From: Eulemur rufifrons
Taxonomy: Eukaryota > Chordata > Mammalia > Primates > Lemuridae
Assembly: GCF_041146395.1 (NCBI RefSeq)
Contig: NW_027182934.1
Span: forward strand, 371,001 to 435,000
Direction: 5' to 3'
DNA: 64,000 nucleotides
Under the pieces are notes generated by a model that saw only the letters and a list, made by a program, of their open reading frames with translations, was not told where the DNA came from and made no database searches. Shown piece by piece: positions 10,303 to 23,710 of this stretch. Numbering within the stretch: position 1 is the stretch's first letter; each line of letters begins with the position of its first letter. Made by a program: the position numbers and the translations under genes.

Positions 10303-13300
10303 GCATTAGGCTGGGGGGAGGTTAGGGGGCTGGGATTGTCACCGGGAACCCACTGTATCGGACTCTGGGTATGGGCCCGTGGATTTCATGCAGGACACAG
10401 TGGTAGAGCCTCCTTTCACACATGGCACGGGAGGATTGCAGGCTTTCTAAACTCTAAGAAAGCAAGAAGTCTGAGAATTAGATTTAGGGTTAGGATTATG
10501 GTTAGGGTTCAGGATGAAGTGTAGTGTTATGGTGAGGGGATAGGGTTACAGATTAGGGTTACGGTTTAAGGTTACTGTTAGGTTTAACGGTTACAGTTCG
10601 TTTTGGGGTTGAGGTTTGCGGATAGGGTTAAGATGAGGGGTCAGGGTTTGGTACAGGGTTAGGGTTGTGTTCGGTTTAGGGTTGAAGATTAGGATTAGGG
10701 TTAGGATTAAAGGTTAGCATGAGAGTTAACGGTTAAGATTAAGGTTAAGGGTTAGGGTTAGGGTTTAGGTTTAGGGTTAAGGGTTAGGGTTAGTTTTAGG
10801 GTTAGAGTTATGTGTTAGGGTTTGTGTTAGAGGTTAGGGTTAGGTTTACTGTTCGTGGTTAGAGTTACGTTTAAGGGTTAGCATTAGGGTTAGGGATTAG
10901 GTTTAGGGTAAGTGTTTAGAGTTAGTGTTGGGCTTTAGGCTCGGGGCTTAGGTTCAGGGTCAGAGGTTAGGGTTGGTGGTAGGGCTTAGATTTAGCGGTC
11001 AGTTTAAGGGCACAGGACCTGGTTAATCTACGGTGAGAGGGGTGTGGTCGGAGTCACCACAAAAGCACAACATCATTCCCTGGGCCTTGGGACAAAACCT
11101 ACGTGCAGGACTCAGGCAGAGCCTCATCTCACACATGGCATGGCTGTATTGTAGGCTTGCTTCACTCTGGGAATGGAAGTAGTGTGAGAATTAGGGTTAG
11201 GTTTGGGGTTAGGGGTTTCGAGTTAGGGGTTAGGTTTCGAGTCAGGGTCAGGTGCTAGGGATTAGTGGTTAGGTTTAGAGTTAGTGTTAGGGGTTAGGTG
11301 TTAAGTCTGGGTTGGGGGCCAGGGTTAGGTTTAGGGTTGGGGTTAGCGTTTGGGTTAGGGGTTAGGGTTAAGGGATAGGGTTAGGGTTAAGGGTTAGGCT
11401 TAGGGTTAGGGTTCAGGGTTAGGGTTAAGGTTTAGGGTTAGAGTCAGGGTTAAGTGTTAGGGTGAGGCTTAACAGTTAGGGTTAGGGTTAGGGGGTTAGG
11501 AATAGGGTTAGGGTTAAGGGTTAGGTTTATGGTTCAGGTTTAAGGTTAGGATTAGGGGTTAGGGTTAGTGTTAACTGTAGGTCAGTGTTGGGGTTAGATC
11601 TCTAGGCATTAGCGTATAGGTTAGGGTTAGGGTTAAGTAGGGTTATGTTTAATGGTTAGGATTGGGATTAGCGTTAAGGGTTAGGGTTAAGCTTTAGGGG
11701 TTATGACTAAGGATCAATGGTTAGGGTTATTTTTAGGCGTAGGGTTAGGGTAAGGGTTTTAGGGTTAGTGTTAGTGTTGTCGGTAGGGTTAAGGTTAGGG
11801 TTGGCGTTTCAGAATTAGGGATTAGGTGTTATGGTTATGGCTAGGAGTTAGGGTTAGAATTACGGTATAGGGCTTGTTCTCAGGGTGTCATGCATTATCG
11901 TTAAGATAAGGGGTTAAGTTAGGGTTAGGGTGAGGTTTACGTGTTAAGGTGAGCAGTAGGATCAGGGTTAGGTGTTATGTTCTGGGTTAGGGTTATGGGT
12001 GTGGGGTAGGGTTTATGCTTAGGGCACGGGCCCTGTATGCACTAGGAGGCGAAGTTAGGGGTCTGTGATGGTCGCTGGGAGCCCACTCTATCGTACGCAG
12101 TGTATGGGCCTCTGGGTTTCATGCAGGACACTGTGGCAGAGCGGGCTTTCATGCATGGCTTAGTAGGATTGTAGGCTTTCAAAACTCTGAGAAAGCAAGT
12201 CTGAGAATTAGATTTAGGGTTAGGATTACGGTACGGTTTAGGGATGAAGATTAGCGATAGGGTGAGGGCTTAGGGTTAGGGGTTAGGGTTAGGGTTAGGG
12301 TTGTTGGCAGGGTGAAGGTTAGGGTTGGCATTTTAGAATTAGGGATGAGGTGTTAGGGTTATGGCTAGGGGTTAGGATTAGAATTATGGGATAGGGCTTC
12401 TTCTCAGGGTGTTATGCATTAAGGTTAAGATAAGGGGATAAGTTAGGGTTACGGGGAGGTTTATGTTTTAAGGTGAGCAATAGGATCAGGGTCAGGTGCT
12501 ATGTTCAGGGTGAGGGTTATCTGTTAGGGGTAGTGTTTATACTTAGCGTACAGGCCCTGTCTGCACTGGGCGGGAGGCTGGGGTTAGGGGGATGGGATTG
12601 TCCCCGGGAACCCACTCTATCATACGCTAGGTATGGGCTCCTGGTTTCATGCAAGAGAGAGCTGCAGAGCCCCCTTTTACTCACGGCATGGGAGGATTTT
12701 AGGCTTTCTAAACTCTAAGAAAGCAAGAAGTCCGAGAATTAGATTTAGGGGTAGGATTATGATAATGTTTAGGGTTAGGGTTAGTGTTAAGGTGGGGTCT
12801 TAGGGTTAGGGGTTAGGGTTAGAGGTTAGTGTTAGGTGTAACAGTTACAGTTAGGTTTATGGTTAAGTTTCAGGGTTAGGGTTAAGGTTTGGGTTTAGCG
12901 TTTGGCACAGGGTTAGGCTTCAGTGTTAGCTTTATGGTTAAAGATTAGGATTAGGGTTAGTGTGAGGGTTAATGGTAAGGGTCAAGATTAAGGGTTAGGG
13001 TTGGGGTTAGGGTTAGGTTTAGGGTTAGGGCTTAGGGTTAGGGGATAGGATTAGGGTTAAGTGTTGGGCTTATGGTTAGGGTTAAGGTTTAGTGTTAGGG
13101 TTAATGTTTAGTGTTATGGTCCAGTTTAAGTGTTAGGGTGAGGGTTAACAGTTAGGATTAGGCTTAGGGGTTAGGGATATAGTGAAGGTTCAGTGTTAGG
13201 GTTAGGTTTAGGGTTCAGGGTTAGGGTTAGTTTTAGGGGTTATGGTTAGGGTTAGGTGTTAGGTTAGTGTCAGGGTTAGGTCTAGTCGTGAGGGTAAGGT

Positions 13301-13736
13301 TTAGGGTTAGCTTTAAGAGCTAGGGTTAGGTTTAATGGTTAGGATTAGGATTACGGTTAAAGGTTAGGGTAATGCTCAGGGGTTAGGGTGAAGGGTGAAG
13401 GGTTAGGGCTTTTGTTAGGCATAGCGTTGGGGTTAGAACTAAGGGTTCCTGTCAGTGTTAGGGTTGTAGGCAGCGTTACGGTTAGGCTTAGCGGTGGAGA
13501 ATTAGGGTTAGGGATTAGGTGTTACAGTTATGACTAGGAGATAGGGTTAGAATTATGGGATAGGGGATGTTCTCAGGGAATGGGTTATGCATTAACGTTA
13601 CGTTAAGAGGTTAAAGTTAGGCTCACGGTGAGGTTTACGTGTTAAGGGGAGAAATAGGAACAGGGTTAGGTGCCATGTTCAGGGTTAGGGTTATCTGTTA
13701 AAGGTATCATTTATGCTTAGCGCACGGGCCCTGTCG
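10303..13736 (+). repeat. 3,434-bp unit, copy 4
   Basis: This copy has the same layout and carries T at 11,351 (unit position 1,049), as copy 3 does. I saw no other difference from copy 3. Confidence 0.95.
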
Positions 13737-16700
13737 GCATTAGGCTGGGGGGAGGTTAGGGGGCTGGGATTGTCACCGGGAACCCACTGTATCGGACTCT
13801 GGGTATGGGCCCGTGGATTTCATGCAGGACACAGTGGTAGAGCCTCCTTTCACACATGGCACGGGAGGATTGCAGGCTTTCTAAACTCTAAGAAAGCAAG
13901 AAGTCTGAGAATTAGATTTAGGGTTAGGATTATGGTTAGGGTTCAGGATGAAGTGTAGTGTTATGGTGAGGGGATAGGGTTACAGATTAGGGTTACGGTT
14001 TAAGGTTACTGTTAGGTTTAACGGTTACAGTTCGTTTTGGGGTTGAGGTTTGCGGATAGGGTTAAGATGAGGGGTCAGGGTTTGGTACAGGGTTAGGGTT
14101 GTGTTCGGTTTAGGGTTGAAGATTAGGATTAGGGTTAGGATTAAAGGTTAGCATGAGAGTTAACGGTTAAGATTAAGGTTAAGGGTTAGGGTTAGGGTTT
14201 AGGTTTAGGGTTAAGGGTTAGGGTTAGTTTTAGGGTTAGAGTTATGTGTTAGGGTTTGTGTTAGAGGTTAGGGTTAGGTTTACTGTTCGTGGTTAGAGTT
14301 ACGTTTAGGGGTTAGCATTAGGGTTAGGGATTAGGTTTAGGGTAAGTGTTTAGAGTTAGTGTTGGGCTTTAGGCTCGGGGCTTAGGTTCAGGGTCAGAGG
14401 TTAGGGTTGGTGGTAGGGCTTAGATTTAGCGGTCAGTTTAAGGGCACAGGACCTGGTTAATCTACGGTGAGAGGGGTGTGGTCGGAGTCACCACAAAAGC
14501 ACAACATCATTCCCTGGGCCTTGGGACAAAACCTACATGCAGGACTCAGGCAGAGCCTCATCTCACACATGGCATGGCTGTATTGTAGGCTTGCTTCACT
14601 CTGGGAATGGAAGTAGTGTGAGAATTAGGGTTAGGTTTGGGGTTAGGGGTTTCGAGTTAGGGGTTAGGTTTCGAGTCAGGGTCAGGTGCTAGGGATTAGT
14701 GGTTAGGTTTAGAGTTAGTGTTAGGGGTTAGGTGTTAAGTCTGGGTTGGGGGCCAGGGTTAGGTTTAGGGTTGGGGTTAGCGTTAGGGTTAGGGGTTAGG
14801 GTTAAGGGATAGGGTTAGGGTTAAGGGTTAGGCTTAGGGTTAGGGTTCAGGGTTAGGGTTAAGGTTTAGGGTTAGAGTCAGGGTTAAGTGTTAGGGTGAG
14901 GCTTAACAGTTAGGGTTAGGGTTAGGGGGTTAGGAATAGGGTTAGGGTTAAGGGTTAGGTTTATGGTTCAGGTTTAAGGTTAGGATTAGGGGTTCGGGTT
15001 AGTGTTAACTGTAGGTCAGTGTTGGGGTTAGATCTCTAGGCATTAGCGTATAGGTTAGGGTTAGGGTTAAGTAGGGTTATGTTTAATGGTTAGGATTGGG
15101 ATTAGCGTTAAGGGTTAGGGTTAAGCTTTAGGGGTTATGACTAAGGATCAATGGTTAGGGTTATTTTTAGGCGTAGGGTTAGGGTAAGGGTTTTAGGGTT
15201 AGTGTTAGTGTTGTCGGTAGGGTTAAGGTTAGGGTTGGCGTTTCAGAATTAGGGATTAGGTGTTATGGTTATGGCTAGGAGTTAGGGTTAGAATTACGGT
15301 ATAGGGCTTGTTCTCAGGGTGTCATGCATTATCGTTAAGATAAGGGGTTAAGTTAGGGTTAGGGTGAGGTTTACGTGTTAAGGTGAGCAGTAGGATCAGG
15401 GTTAGGTGTTATGTTCTGGGTTAGGGTTATGGGTGTGGGGTAGGGTTTATGCTTAGGGCACGGGCCCTGTATGCACTAGGAGGCGAAGTTAGGGGTCTGT
15501 GATGGTCGCTGGGAGCCCACTCTATCGTACGCAGTGTATGGGCCTCTGGGTTTCATGCAGGACACTGTGGCAGAGCGGGCTTTCATGCATGGCTTAGTAG
15601 GATTGTAGGCTTTCAAAACTCTGAGAAAGCAAGTCTGAGAATTAGATTTAGGGTTAGGATTACGGTACGGTTTAGGGATGAAGATTAGCGATAGGGTGAG
15701 GGCTTAGGGTTAGGGGTTAGGGTTAGGGTTAGGGTTGTTGGCAGGGTGAAGGTTAGGGTTGGCATTTTAGAATTAGGGATGAGGTGTTAGGGTTATGGCT
15801 AGGGGTTAGGATTAGAATTATGGGATAGGGCTTCTTCTCAGGGTGTTATGCATTAAGGTTAAGATAAGGGGATAAGTTAGGGTTACGGGGAGGTTTATGT
15901 TTTAAGGTGAGCAATAGGATCAGGGTCAGGTGCTATGTTCAGGGTGAGGGTTATCTGTTAGGGGTAGTGTTTATACTTAGCGTACAGGCCCTGTCTGCAC
16001 TGGGCGGGAGGCTGGGGTTAGGGGGATGGGATTGTCCCCGGGAACCCACTCTATCATACGCTAGGTATGGGCTCCTGGTTTCATGCAAGAGAGAGCTGCA
16101 GAGCCCCCTTTTACTCATGGCATGGGAGGATTTTAGGCTTTCTAAACTCTAAGAAAGCAAGAAGTCCGAGAATTAGATTTAGGGGTAGGATTATGATAAT
16201 GTTTAGGGTTAGGGTTAGTGTTAAGGTGGGGTCTTAGGGTTAGGGGTTAGGGTTAGAGGTTAGTGTTAGGTGTAACAGTTACAGTTAGGTTTATGGTTAA
16301 GTTTCAGGGTTAGGGTTAAGGTTTGGGTTTAGCGTTTGGCACAGGGTTAGGCTTCAGTGTTAGCTTTATGGTTAAAGATTAGGATTAGGGTTAGTGTGAG
16401 GGTTAATGGTAAGGGTCAAGATTAAGGGTTAGGGTTGGGGTTAGGGTTAGGTTTAGGGTTAGGGCTTAGGGTTAGGGGATAGGATTAGGGTTAAGTGTTG
16501 GGCTTATGGTTAGGGTTAAGGTTTAGTGTTAGGGTTAATGTTTAGTGTTATGGTCCAGTTTAAGTGTTAGGGTGAGGGTTAACAGTTAGGATTAGGCTTA
16601 GGGGTTAGGGATGTAGTGAAGGTTCAGTGTTAGGGTTAGGTTTAGGGTTCAGGGTTAGGGTTAGTTTTAGGGGTTATGGTTAGGGTTAGGTGTTAGGTTA

Positions 16701-17170
16701 GTGTCAGGGTTAGGTCTAGTCGTGAGGGTAAGGTTTAGGGTTAGCTTTAAGAGCTAGGGTTAGGTTTAATGGTTAGGATTAGGATTACGGTTAAAGGTTA
16801 GGGTAATGCTCAGGGGTTAGGGTGAAGGGTGAAGGGTTAGGGCTTTTGTTAGGCATAGCGTTGGGGTTAGAACTAAGGGTTCCTGTCAGTGTTAGGGTTG
16901 TAGGCAGCGTTACGGTTAGGCTTAGCGGTGGAGAATTAGGGTTAGGGATTAGGTGTTACAGTTATGACTAGGAGATAGGGTTAGAATTATGGGATAGGGG
17001 ATGTTCTCAGGGAATGGGTTATGCATTAACGTTACGTTAAGAGGTTAAAGTTAGGCTCACGGTGAGGTTTACGTGTTAAGGGGAGAAATAGGAACAGGGT
17101 TAGGTGCCATGTTCAGGGTTAGGGTTATCTGTTAAAGGTATCATTTATGCTTAGCGCACGGGCCCTGTCG
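13737..17170 (+). repeat. 3,434-bp unit, copy 5
   Basis: This copy shares five variants with copy 6 that are absent from copies 1-4: G at unit position 572 (14,308), A at 801 (14,537), C at 1,259 (14,995), T at 2,382 (16,118) and G at 2,877 (16,613). Three of these (572, 801 and 2,382) are also the state in the diverged copy 7, so they are probably ancestral rather than newly gained. Confidence 0.95.
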
Positions 17171-20100
17171 GCATTAGGCTGGGGGGAGGTTAGGGGGCTG
17201 GGATTGTCACCGGGAACCCACTGTATCGGACTCTGGGTATGGGCCCGTGGATTTCATGCAGGACACAGTGGTAGAGCCTCCTTTCACACATGGCACGGGA
17301 GGATTGCAGGCTTTCTAAACTCTAAGAAAGCAAGAAGTCTGAGAATTAGATTTAGGGTTAGGATTATGGTTAGGGTTCAGGATGAAGTGTAGTGTTATGG
17401 TGAGGGGATAGGGTTACAGATTAGGGTTACGGTTTAAGGTTACTGTTAGGTTTAACGGTTACAGTTCGTTTTGGGGTTGAGGTTTGCGGATAGGGTTAAG
17501 ATGAGGGGTCAGGGTTTGGTACAGGGTTAGGGTTGTGTTCGGTTTAGGGTTGAAGATTAGGATTAGGGTTAGGATTAAAGGTTAGCATGAGAGTTAACGG
17601 TTAAGATTAAGGTTAAGGGTTAGGGTTAGGGTTTAGGTTTAGGGTTAAGGGTTAGGGTTAGTTTTAGGGTTAGAGTTATGTGTTAGGGTTTGTGTTAGAG
17701 GTTAGGGTTAGGTTTACTGTTCGTGGTTAGAGTTACGTTTAGGGGTTAGCATTAGGGTTAGGGATTAGGTTTAGGGTAAGTGTTTAGAGTTAGTGTTGGG
17801 CTTTAGGCTCGGGGCTTAGGTTCAGGGTCAGAGGTTAGGGTTGGTGGTAGGGCTTAGATTTAGCGGTCAGTTTAAGGGCACAGGACCTGGTTAATCTACG
17901 GTGAGAGGGGTGTGGTCGGAGTCACCACAAAAGCACAACATCATTCCCTGGGCCTTGGGACAAAACCTACATGCAGGACTCAGGCAGAGCCTCATCTCAC
18001 ACATGGCATGGCTGTATTGTAGGCTTGCTTCACTCTGGGAATGGAAGTAGTGTGAGAATTAGGGTTAGGTTTGGGGTTAGGGGTTTCGAGTTAGGGGTTA
18101 GGTTTCGAGTCAGGGTCAGGTGCTAGGGATTAGTGGTTAGGTTTAGAGTTAGTGTTAGGGGTTAGGTGTTAAGTCTGGGTTGGGGGCCAGGGTTAGGTTT
18201 AGGGTTGGGGTTAGCGTTAGGGTTAGGGGTTAGGGTTAAGGGATAGGGTTAGGGTTAAGGGTTAGGCTTAGGGTTAGGGTTCAGGGTTAGGGTTAAGGTT
18301 TAGGGTTAGAGTCAGGGTTAAGTGTTAGGGTGAGGCTTAACAGTTAGGGTTAGGGTTAGGGGGTTAGGAATAGGGTTAGGGTTAAGGGTTAGGTTTATGG
18401 TTCAGGTTTAAGGTTAGGATTAGGGGTTCGGGTTAGTGTTAACTGTAGGTCAGTGTTGGGGTTAGATCTCTAGGCATTAGCGTATAGGTTAGGGTTAGGG
18501 TTAAGTAGGGTTATGTTTAATGGTTAGGATTGGGATTAGCGTTAAGGGTTAGGGTTAAGCTTTAGGGGTTATGACTAAGGATCAATGGTTAGGGTTATTT
18601 TTAGGCGTAGGGTTAGGGTAAGGGTTTTAGGGTTAGTGTTAGTGTTGTCGGTAGGGTTAAGGTTAGGGTTGGCGTTTCAGAATTAGGGATTAGGTGTTAT
18701 GGTTATGGCTAGGAGTTAGGGTTAGAATTACGGTATAGGGCTTGTTCTCAGGGTGTCATGCATTATCGTTAAGATAAGGGGTTAAGTTAGGGTTAGGGTG
18801 AGGTTTACGTGTTAAGGTGAGCAGTAGGATCAGGGTTAGGTGTTATGTTCTGGGTTAGGGTTATGGGTGTGGGGTAGGGTTTATGCTTAGGGCACGGGCC
18901 CTGTATGCACTAGGAGGCGAAGTTAGGGGTCTGTGATGGTCGCTGGGAGCCCACTCTATCGTACGCAGTGTATGGGCCTCTGGGTTTCATGCAGGACACT
19001 GTGGCAGAGCGGGCTTTCATGCATGGCTTAGTAGGATTGTAGGCTTTCAAAACTCTGAGAAAGCAAGTCTGAGAATTAGATTTAGGGTTAGGATTACGGT
19101 ACGGTTTAGGGATGAAGATTAGCGATAGGGTGAGGGCTTAGGGTTAGGGGTTAGGGTTAGGGTTAGGGTTGTTGGCAGGGTGAAGGTTAGGGTTGGCATT
19201 TTAGAATTAGGGATGAGGTGTTAGGGTTATGGCTAGGGGTTAGGATTAGAATTATGGGATAGGGCTTCTTCTCAGGGTGTTATGCATTAAGGTTAAGATA
19301 AGGGGATAAGTTAGGGTTACGGGGAGGTTTATGTTTTAAGGTGAGCAATAGGATCAGGGTCAGGTGCTATGTTCAGGGTGAGGGTTATCTGTTAGGGGTA
19401 GTGTTTATACTTAGCGTACAGGCCCTGTCTGCACTGGGCGGGAGGCTGGGGTTAGGGGGATGGGATTGTCCCCGGGAACCCACTCTATCATACGCTAGGT
19501 ATGGGCTCCTGGTTTCATGCAAGAGAGAGCTGCAGAGCCCCCTTTTACTCATGGCATGGGAGGATTTTAGGCTTTCTAAACTCTAAGAAAGCAAGAAGTC
19601 CGAGAATTAGATTTAGGGGTAGGATTATGATAATGTTTAGGGTTAGGGTTAGTGTTAAGGTGGGGTCTTAGGGTTAGGGGTTAGGGTTAGAGGTTAGTGT
19701 TAGGTGTAACAGTTACAGTTAGGTTTATGGTTAAGTTTCAGGGTTAGGGTTAAGGTTTGGGTTTAGCGTTTGGCACAGGGTTAGGCTTCAGTGTTAGCTT
19801 TATGGTTAAAGATTAGGATTAGGGTTAGTGTGAGGGTTAATGGTAAGGGTCAAGATTAAGGGTTAGGGTTGGGGTTAGGGTTAGGTTTAGGGTTAGGGCT
19901 TAGGGTTAGGGGATAGGATTAGGGTTAAGTGTTGGGCTTATGGTTAGGGTTAAAGTTTAGTGTTAGGGTTAATGTTTAGTGTTATGGTCCAGTTTAAGTG
20001 TTAGGGTGAGGGTTAACAGTTAGGATTAGGCTTAGGGGTTAGGGATGTAGTGAAGGTTCAGTGTTAGGGTTAGGTTTAGGGTTCAGGGTTAGGGTTAGTT

Positions 20101-20604
20101 TTAGGGGTTATGGTTAGGGTTAGGTGTTAGGTTAGTGTCAGGGTTAGGTCTAGTCGTGAGGGTAAGGTTTAGGGTTAGCTTTAAGAGCTAGGGTTAGGTT
20201 TAATGGTTAGGATTAGGATTACGGTTAAAGGTTAGGGTAATGCTCAGGGGTTAGGGTGAAGGGTGAAGGGTTAGGGCTTTTGTTAGGCATAGCGTTGGGG
20301 TTAGAACTAAGGGTTCCTGTCAGTGTTAGGGTTGTAGGCAGCGTTACGGTTAGGCTTAGCGGTGGAGAATTAGGGTTAGGGATTAGGTGTTACAGTTATG
20401 ACTAGGAGATAGGGTTAGAATTATGGGATAGGGGATGTTCTCAGGGAATGGGTTATGCATTAACGTTACGTTAAGAGGTTAAAGTTAGGCTCACGGTGAG
20501 GTTTACGTGTTAAGGGGAGAAATAGGAACAGGGTTAGGTGCCATGTTCAGGGTTAGGGTTATCTGTTAAAGGTATCATTTATGCTTAGCGCACGGGCCCT
20601 GTCG
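17171..20604 (+). repeat. 3,434-bp unit, copy 6
   Basis: This copy carries the same five variants as copy 5, plus a private A at 19,954 (unit position 2,784; G in the others). It is the last full-length member of the homogenised array. Confidence 0.95.
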
Positions 20605-20814
20605 GCATTAGGCTGGGGGGAGGTTAGGGGGCTGGGATTGTCACCGGGAACCCACTGTATCGGACTCTGGGTATGGGCCCGTGGATTTCATGCAGGACAC
20701 AGTGGTAGAGCCTCCTTTCACACATGGCACGGGAGGATTGCAGGCTTTCTAAACTCTAAGAAAGCAAGAAGTCTGAGAATTAGATTTAGGGTTAGGATTA
20801 TGGTTAGGGTTCAG
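20605..20814 (+). repeat. Start of unit copy 7, still identical to the array
   Basis: These 210 bases match the start of the other copies exactly. The first mismatch is at 20,815 (A for G at unit position 211). From there, mismatches come every few tens of bases, so this is the edge of the homogenised zone. Confidence 0.9.
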
Positions 20815-23050
20815 AATGAAGTGTAGTGTTATGATGAGGGGATAGGGTTACAGATTAGGGTTACGGTTTAAGGTTACTATTAGGTTTAACTGTTACAGTT
20901 CGTGTTGGGGTTGAGGTTTGCGGATAGGGTTAAGATGAGGGGTTAGGTTTTGGTACAGGGTTAGGGTTGTGTTAGGTTTAGGGTTGAAGATTAAGCTTAG
21001 GGTTAGGATTAAAGGTTAGCATGAGAGTTAACGGTTAAGATTAAGGTTAAGGGTTAGGGTTAGGGTTTAGGTTTAGGGTGAAGGGTTAGGGTTAGTTTTA
21101 GGGTTAGAGTTATGTGTTAGGGTTTGTGTTAGAGGTTAGGGTTAGGTTTACTGTTCACGGTTAGGGTTATGTTTAGGGGTTAGCATTAGGGTTAGGGATT
21201 AGGTTTAGGGTAAGTGTTTAGAGTTAGTGTTGGGCTTTAGGCTCGGGGCTTAGGTTCAGGGTCAGGGGTTAGGGTTGGTGGTAGGGCTTAGATTTAGCAG
21301 TCAGTTTAAGGGCACAGGACCTGGTTAATCTACGGTGAGAGGGGTGCGGTCGGAGTCACCACGAAAGCACGACATCATTCCCTGGGCCCTGGGACAAGAC
21401 CTACATGCAGGACTTAGGCGGATCCTCATCTCACACATGGCATGGCTGTATTGTAGGCTTGCTTCACTCAGGAATGGAAGCAGTGTGAGAATTAAGGTTA
21501 GGGTTGGGGTTAGGGGTTTCGAGTTAGGGGTTAGGTTTCGAGTCAGGGTTAGGTGCTAGTGGTTAGGGGTAGAGTTAGTGTTACGGGTTCGGTGTTAATT
21601 CTGGGTTAGGGAGCCAGGGGTAGGTTTAGGGTTGGGGTAAGTGTTATCGTTAGCGGTTAGGGTTAATGGATAGGGTTAGGGTTAAGGGTAGGCTTAGGGT
21701 TAGGGTTCAGGGTTAGGGTTAAGGTTTAGGGTTAGGGTCAGGGTTAAGGGTTAGGGTTAGGGTTAGGGTGTTATGGTTAAGGATTAGGTTTATTGTTCAG
21801 GTTTAAGGTTAGCATTAGGGGTTTGTGTTACTTCTAACTGTAGGTCAGTGTTGGGGTTAGAACTCTAGGCATTAAGGTAAAGGTTAGAGTTAGGGTTAAG
21901 AGTTGGGGTTATGTTTAATGGTTAGCATTGGGATTAGGGTTAAGGGTTAGGGTTAAGGTTAGGGGTTATGACTAAGGATCAACGGTTACGGTTATTTTTA
22001 GGCGTAGGGTTAGGGTAAGGGGTTAGGATTAGTGTTAGTGTTGTTGGTAGGGTTAAGGTTAGGGTTGGTGTTTCAGAATTAGAGATTAGGTGTTATGCTT
22101 ATGGCTAGGAGTAGGGTTAGAATTACAGTATAGGGCTTGTTCTCAGGGTGTCATGCATTAACGTTACGATATGGGGTTAAAATTAGGGTTACGGTGAGGT
22201 TTACGTGTTAAGGTGAGCAGTAGGATCAGGGTTAGGTGTTATGTTCTGAGTTAGGGTTATGGGTGAGGGGTAGTGTTTATGCTTAGGGCATGGGCCCTGT
22301 ATGCCCTAGGAATCGAAGTTAGGGGTCGGTTGTGGTCGCTGGGAACCCACTCTATCGTACGCTGTGTATGGGCCTCTGGGTTTCTTGCAGGACACTGTGG
22401 CAGAGCCGGCTTTCATGCATGGCTTAGTAGGATTGTAGGCTTTCAAAACTCTGAGAAAGCAAGAAGTCTGAGAATTAGATTTAGGGTTAGGATTACGGTA
22501 CGGTTTAGGGATGAAGATTAGCGATAGGGTGAGGGCTTAGGGTTAGAGGTTAGGGTTAGGGTTAGGGTTGTTTGTAGGCTGAAGTTTAGGGTTGGCATTT
22601 TAGAATTAGGGATGAGGTCTTATGGTTATGGCTGGGGATTAGGATTAGAATTATGGGATGGGGCTTCTTCTCAGGGTTTTATGCATTAAGGTTAAGATAA
22701 GGGGATAAGTTAGGGTTACGGGGAGGTTTATGTTTTAAGGTGAGCAATAGGATCAGGGTCAGGTGTTATATTCAGGGTGAGGGTTATCTGTTTGGGGTAG
22801 TGTTTATACTTAGCGTACAGGCCCTGTCTGCACTGGGCGGGGGGCTGGGGTTAGGGGGATGGGATTGTCCCCGGGAATCCACTCTATCGTACGCTGGATA
22901 TGGGCTCCTGGGTTTCATGCAGGACACAGTGGTAGAGCCCCCTTTTACTCATGGCATGGGAGGATTTTAGGCTTTCTAAACTCTGAGAAAGCAAGAAGTC
23001 TGACAATTAGATTTAGGGGTAGGATTATGGTAATGTTTATCGAGGAAGAT
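20815..23050 (+). repeat. Diverged remainder of unit copy 7
   Basis: The unit layout is retained: island A at about 21,308-21,492, B2 at about 22,275-22,476 and B3 at about 22,804-23,010. Substitutions and small indels are frequent, and B3 sits about 34 bp earlier than a perfect copy would place it. After about 23,040 the match to the unit is lost and the TTAGGG-like filler is rearranged. This looks like an older copy that escaped homogenisation. Confidence 0.85.
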
Positions 23051-23524
23051 TAGTGTTAGGGTGGGCTCTTAGGGTTAGGGGTTAGGGTTAAAGGTTTGTG
23101 TTATTTTTAACAGTTACAGTTATGTTTACGGTTAAGTTTCAGGGTTAGGGTTAAGGTTTGGTTTTATCGTTTGGCACAGGGTTAGGCTTCAGTGTTAGCT
23201 TTATGGTTAAAGATTAGGATTAGGGTTAGGGTTAACGGTTAGTGTGAGGGTTAATGGTAAGTTTCAAGATTAAGGGTTAGGGTTGGGCTTAGGGTTAGGA
23301 ATAAGGCTTCGTGTAACATTTAGGTTTAGAGTTAAGTGTTATGGTTATGGCTAGAGGTTAGGGTTAGGTTTAGGGTTCATGGTTAGGGTTACATTTAGGG
23401 GTTCGGGTTACGGGTTAAGTATAGGGCGAGTGTTTAGTGTTACTGTTGGGCGTTAGGATAAGGGCCGAGGTTTAGGGTTAGGATTTAGGTTTAGTGTTAG
23501 GGCTTAGATTTAGTGGTTAGTTTA

Positions 23525-23710
23525 AGGGCACATGCTCTGTTTAATCTATGGTGGGAAGGGTGCAGACTGGGTCGCCTCAACACCACACCATCGTACTTGG
23601 GCCTTGGGCCCAGACCTACATGCAGGACTCAGGCAGAGCCTCTTCTCACTCGTGGCATGGCTCTATTGTAGGCTTGGTCAACTCTGAGAACAAAGGAAGT
23701 GTGAGAATTA
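23525..23710 (+). repeat. Diverged island A
   Basis: It begins at TTAAGGGCACATGCTCTG and ends at GTGTGAGAATTAGGG. The TTGTAGGCTTGGT, AACTCTGAGAA and GTGTGAGAA blocks are intact. Confidence 0.8.
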
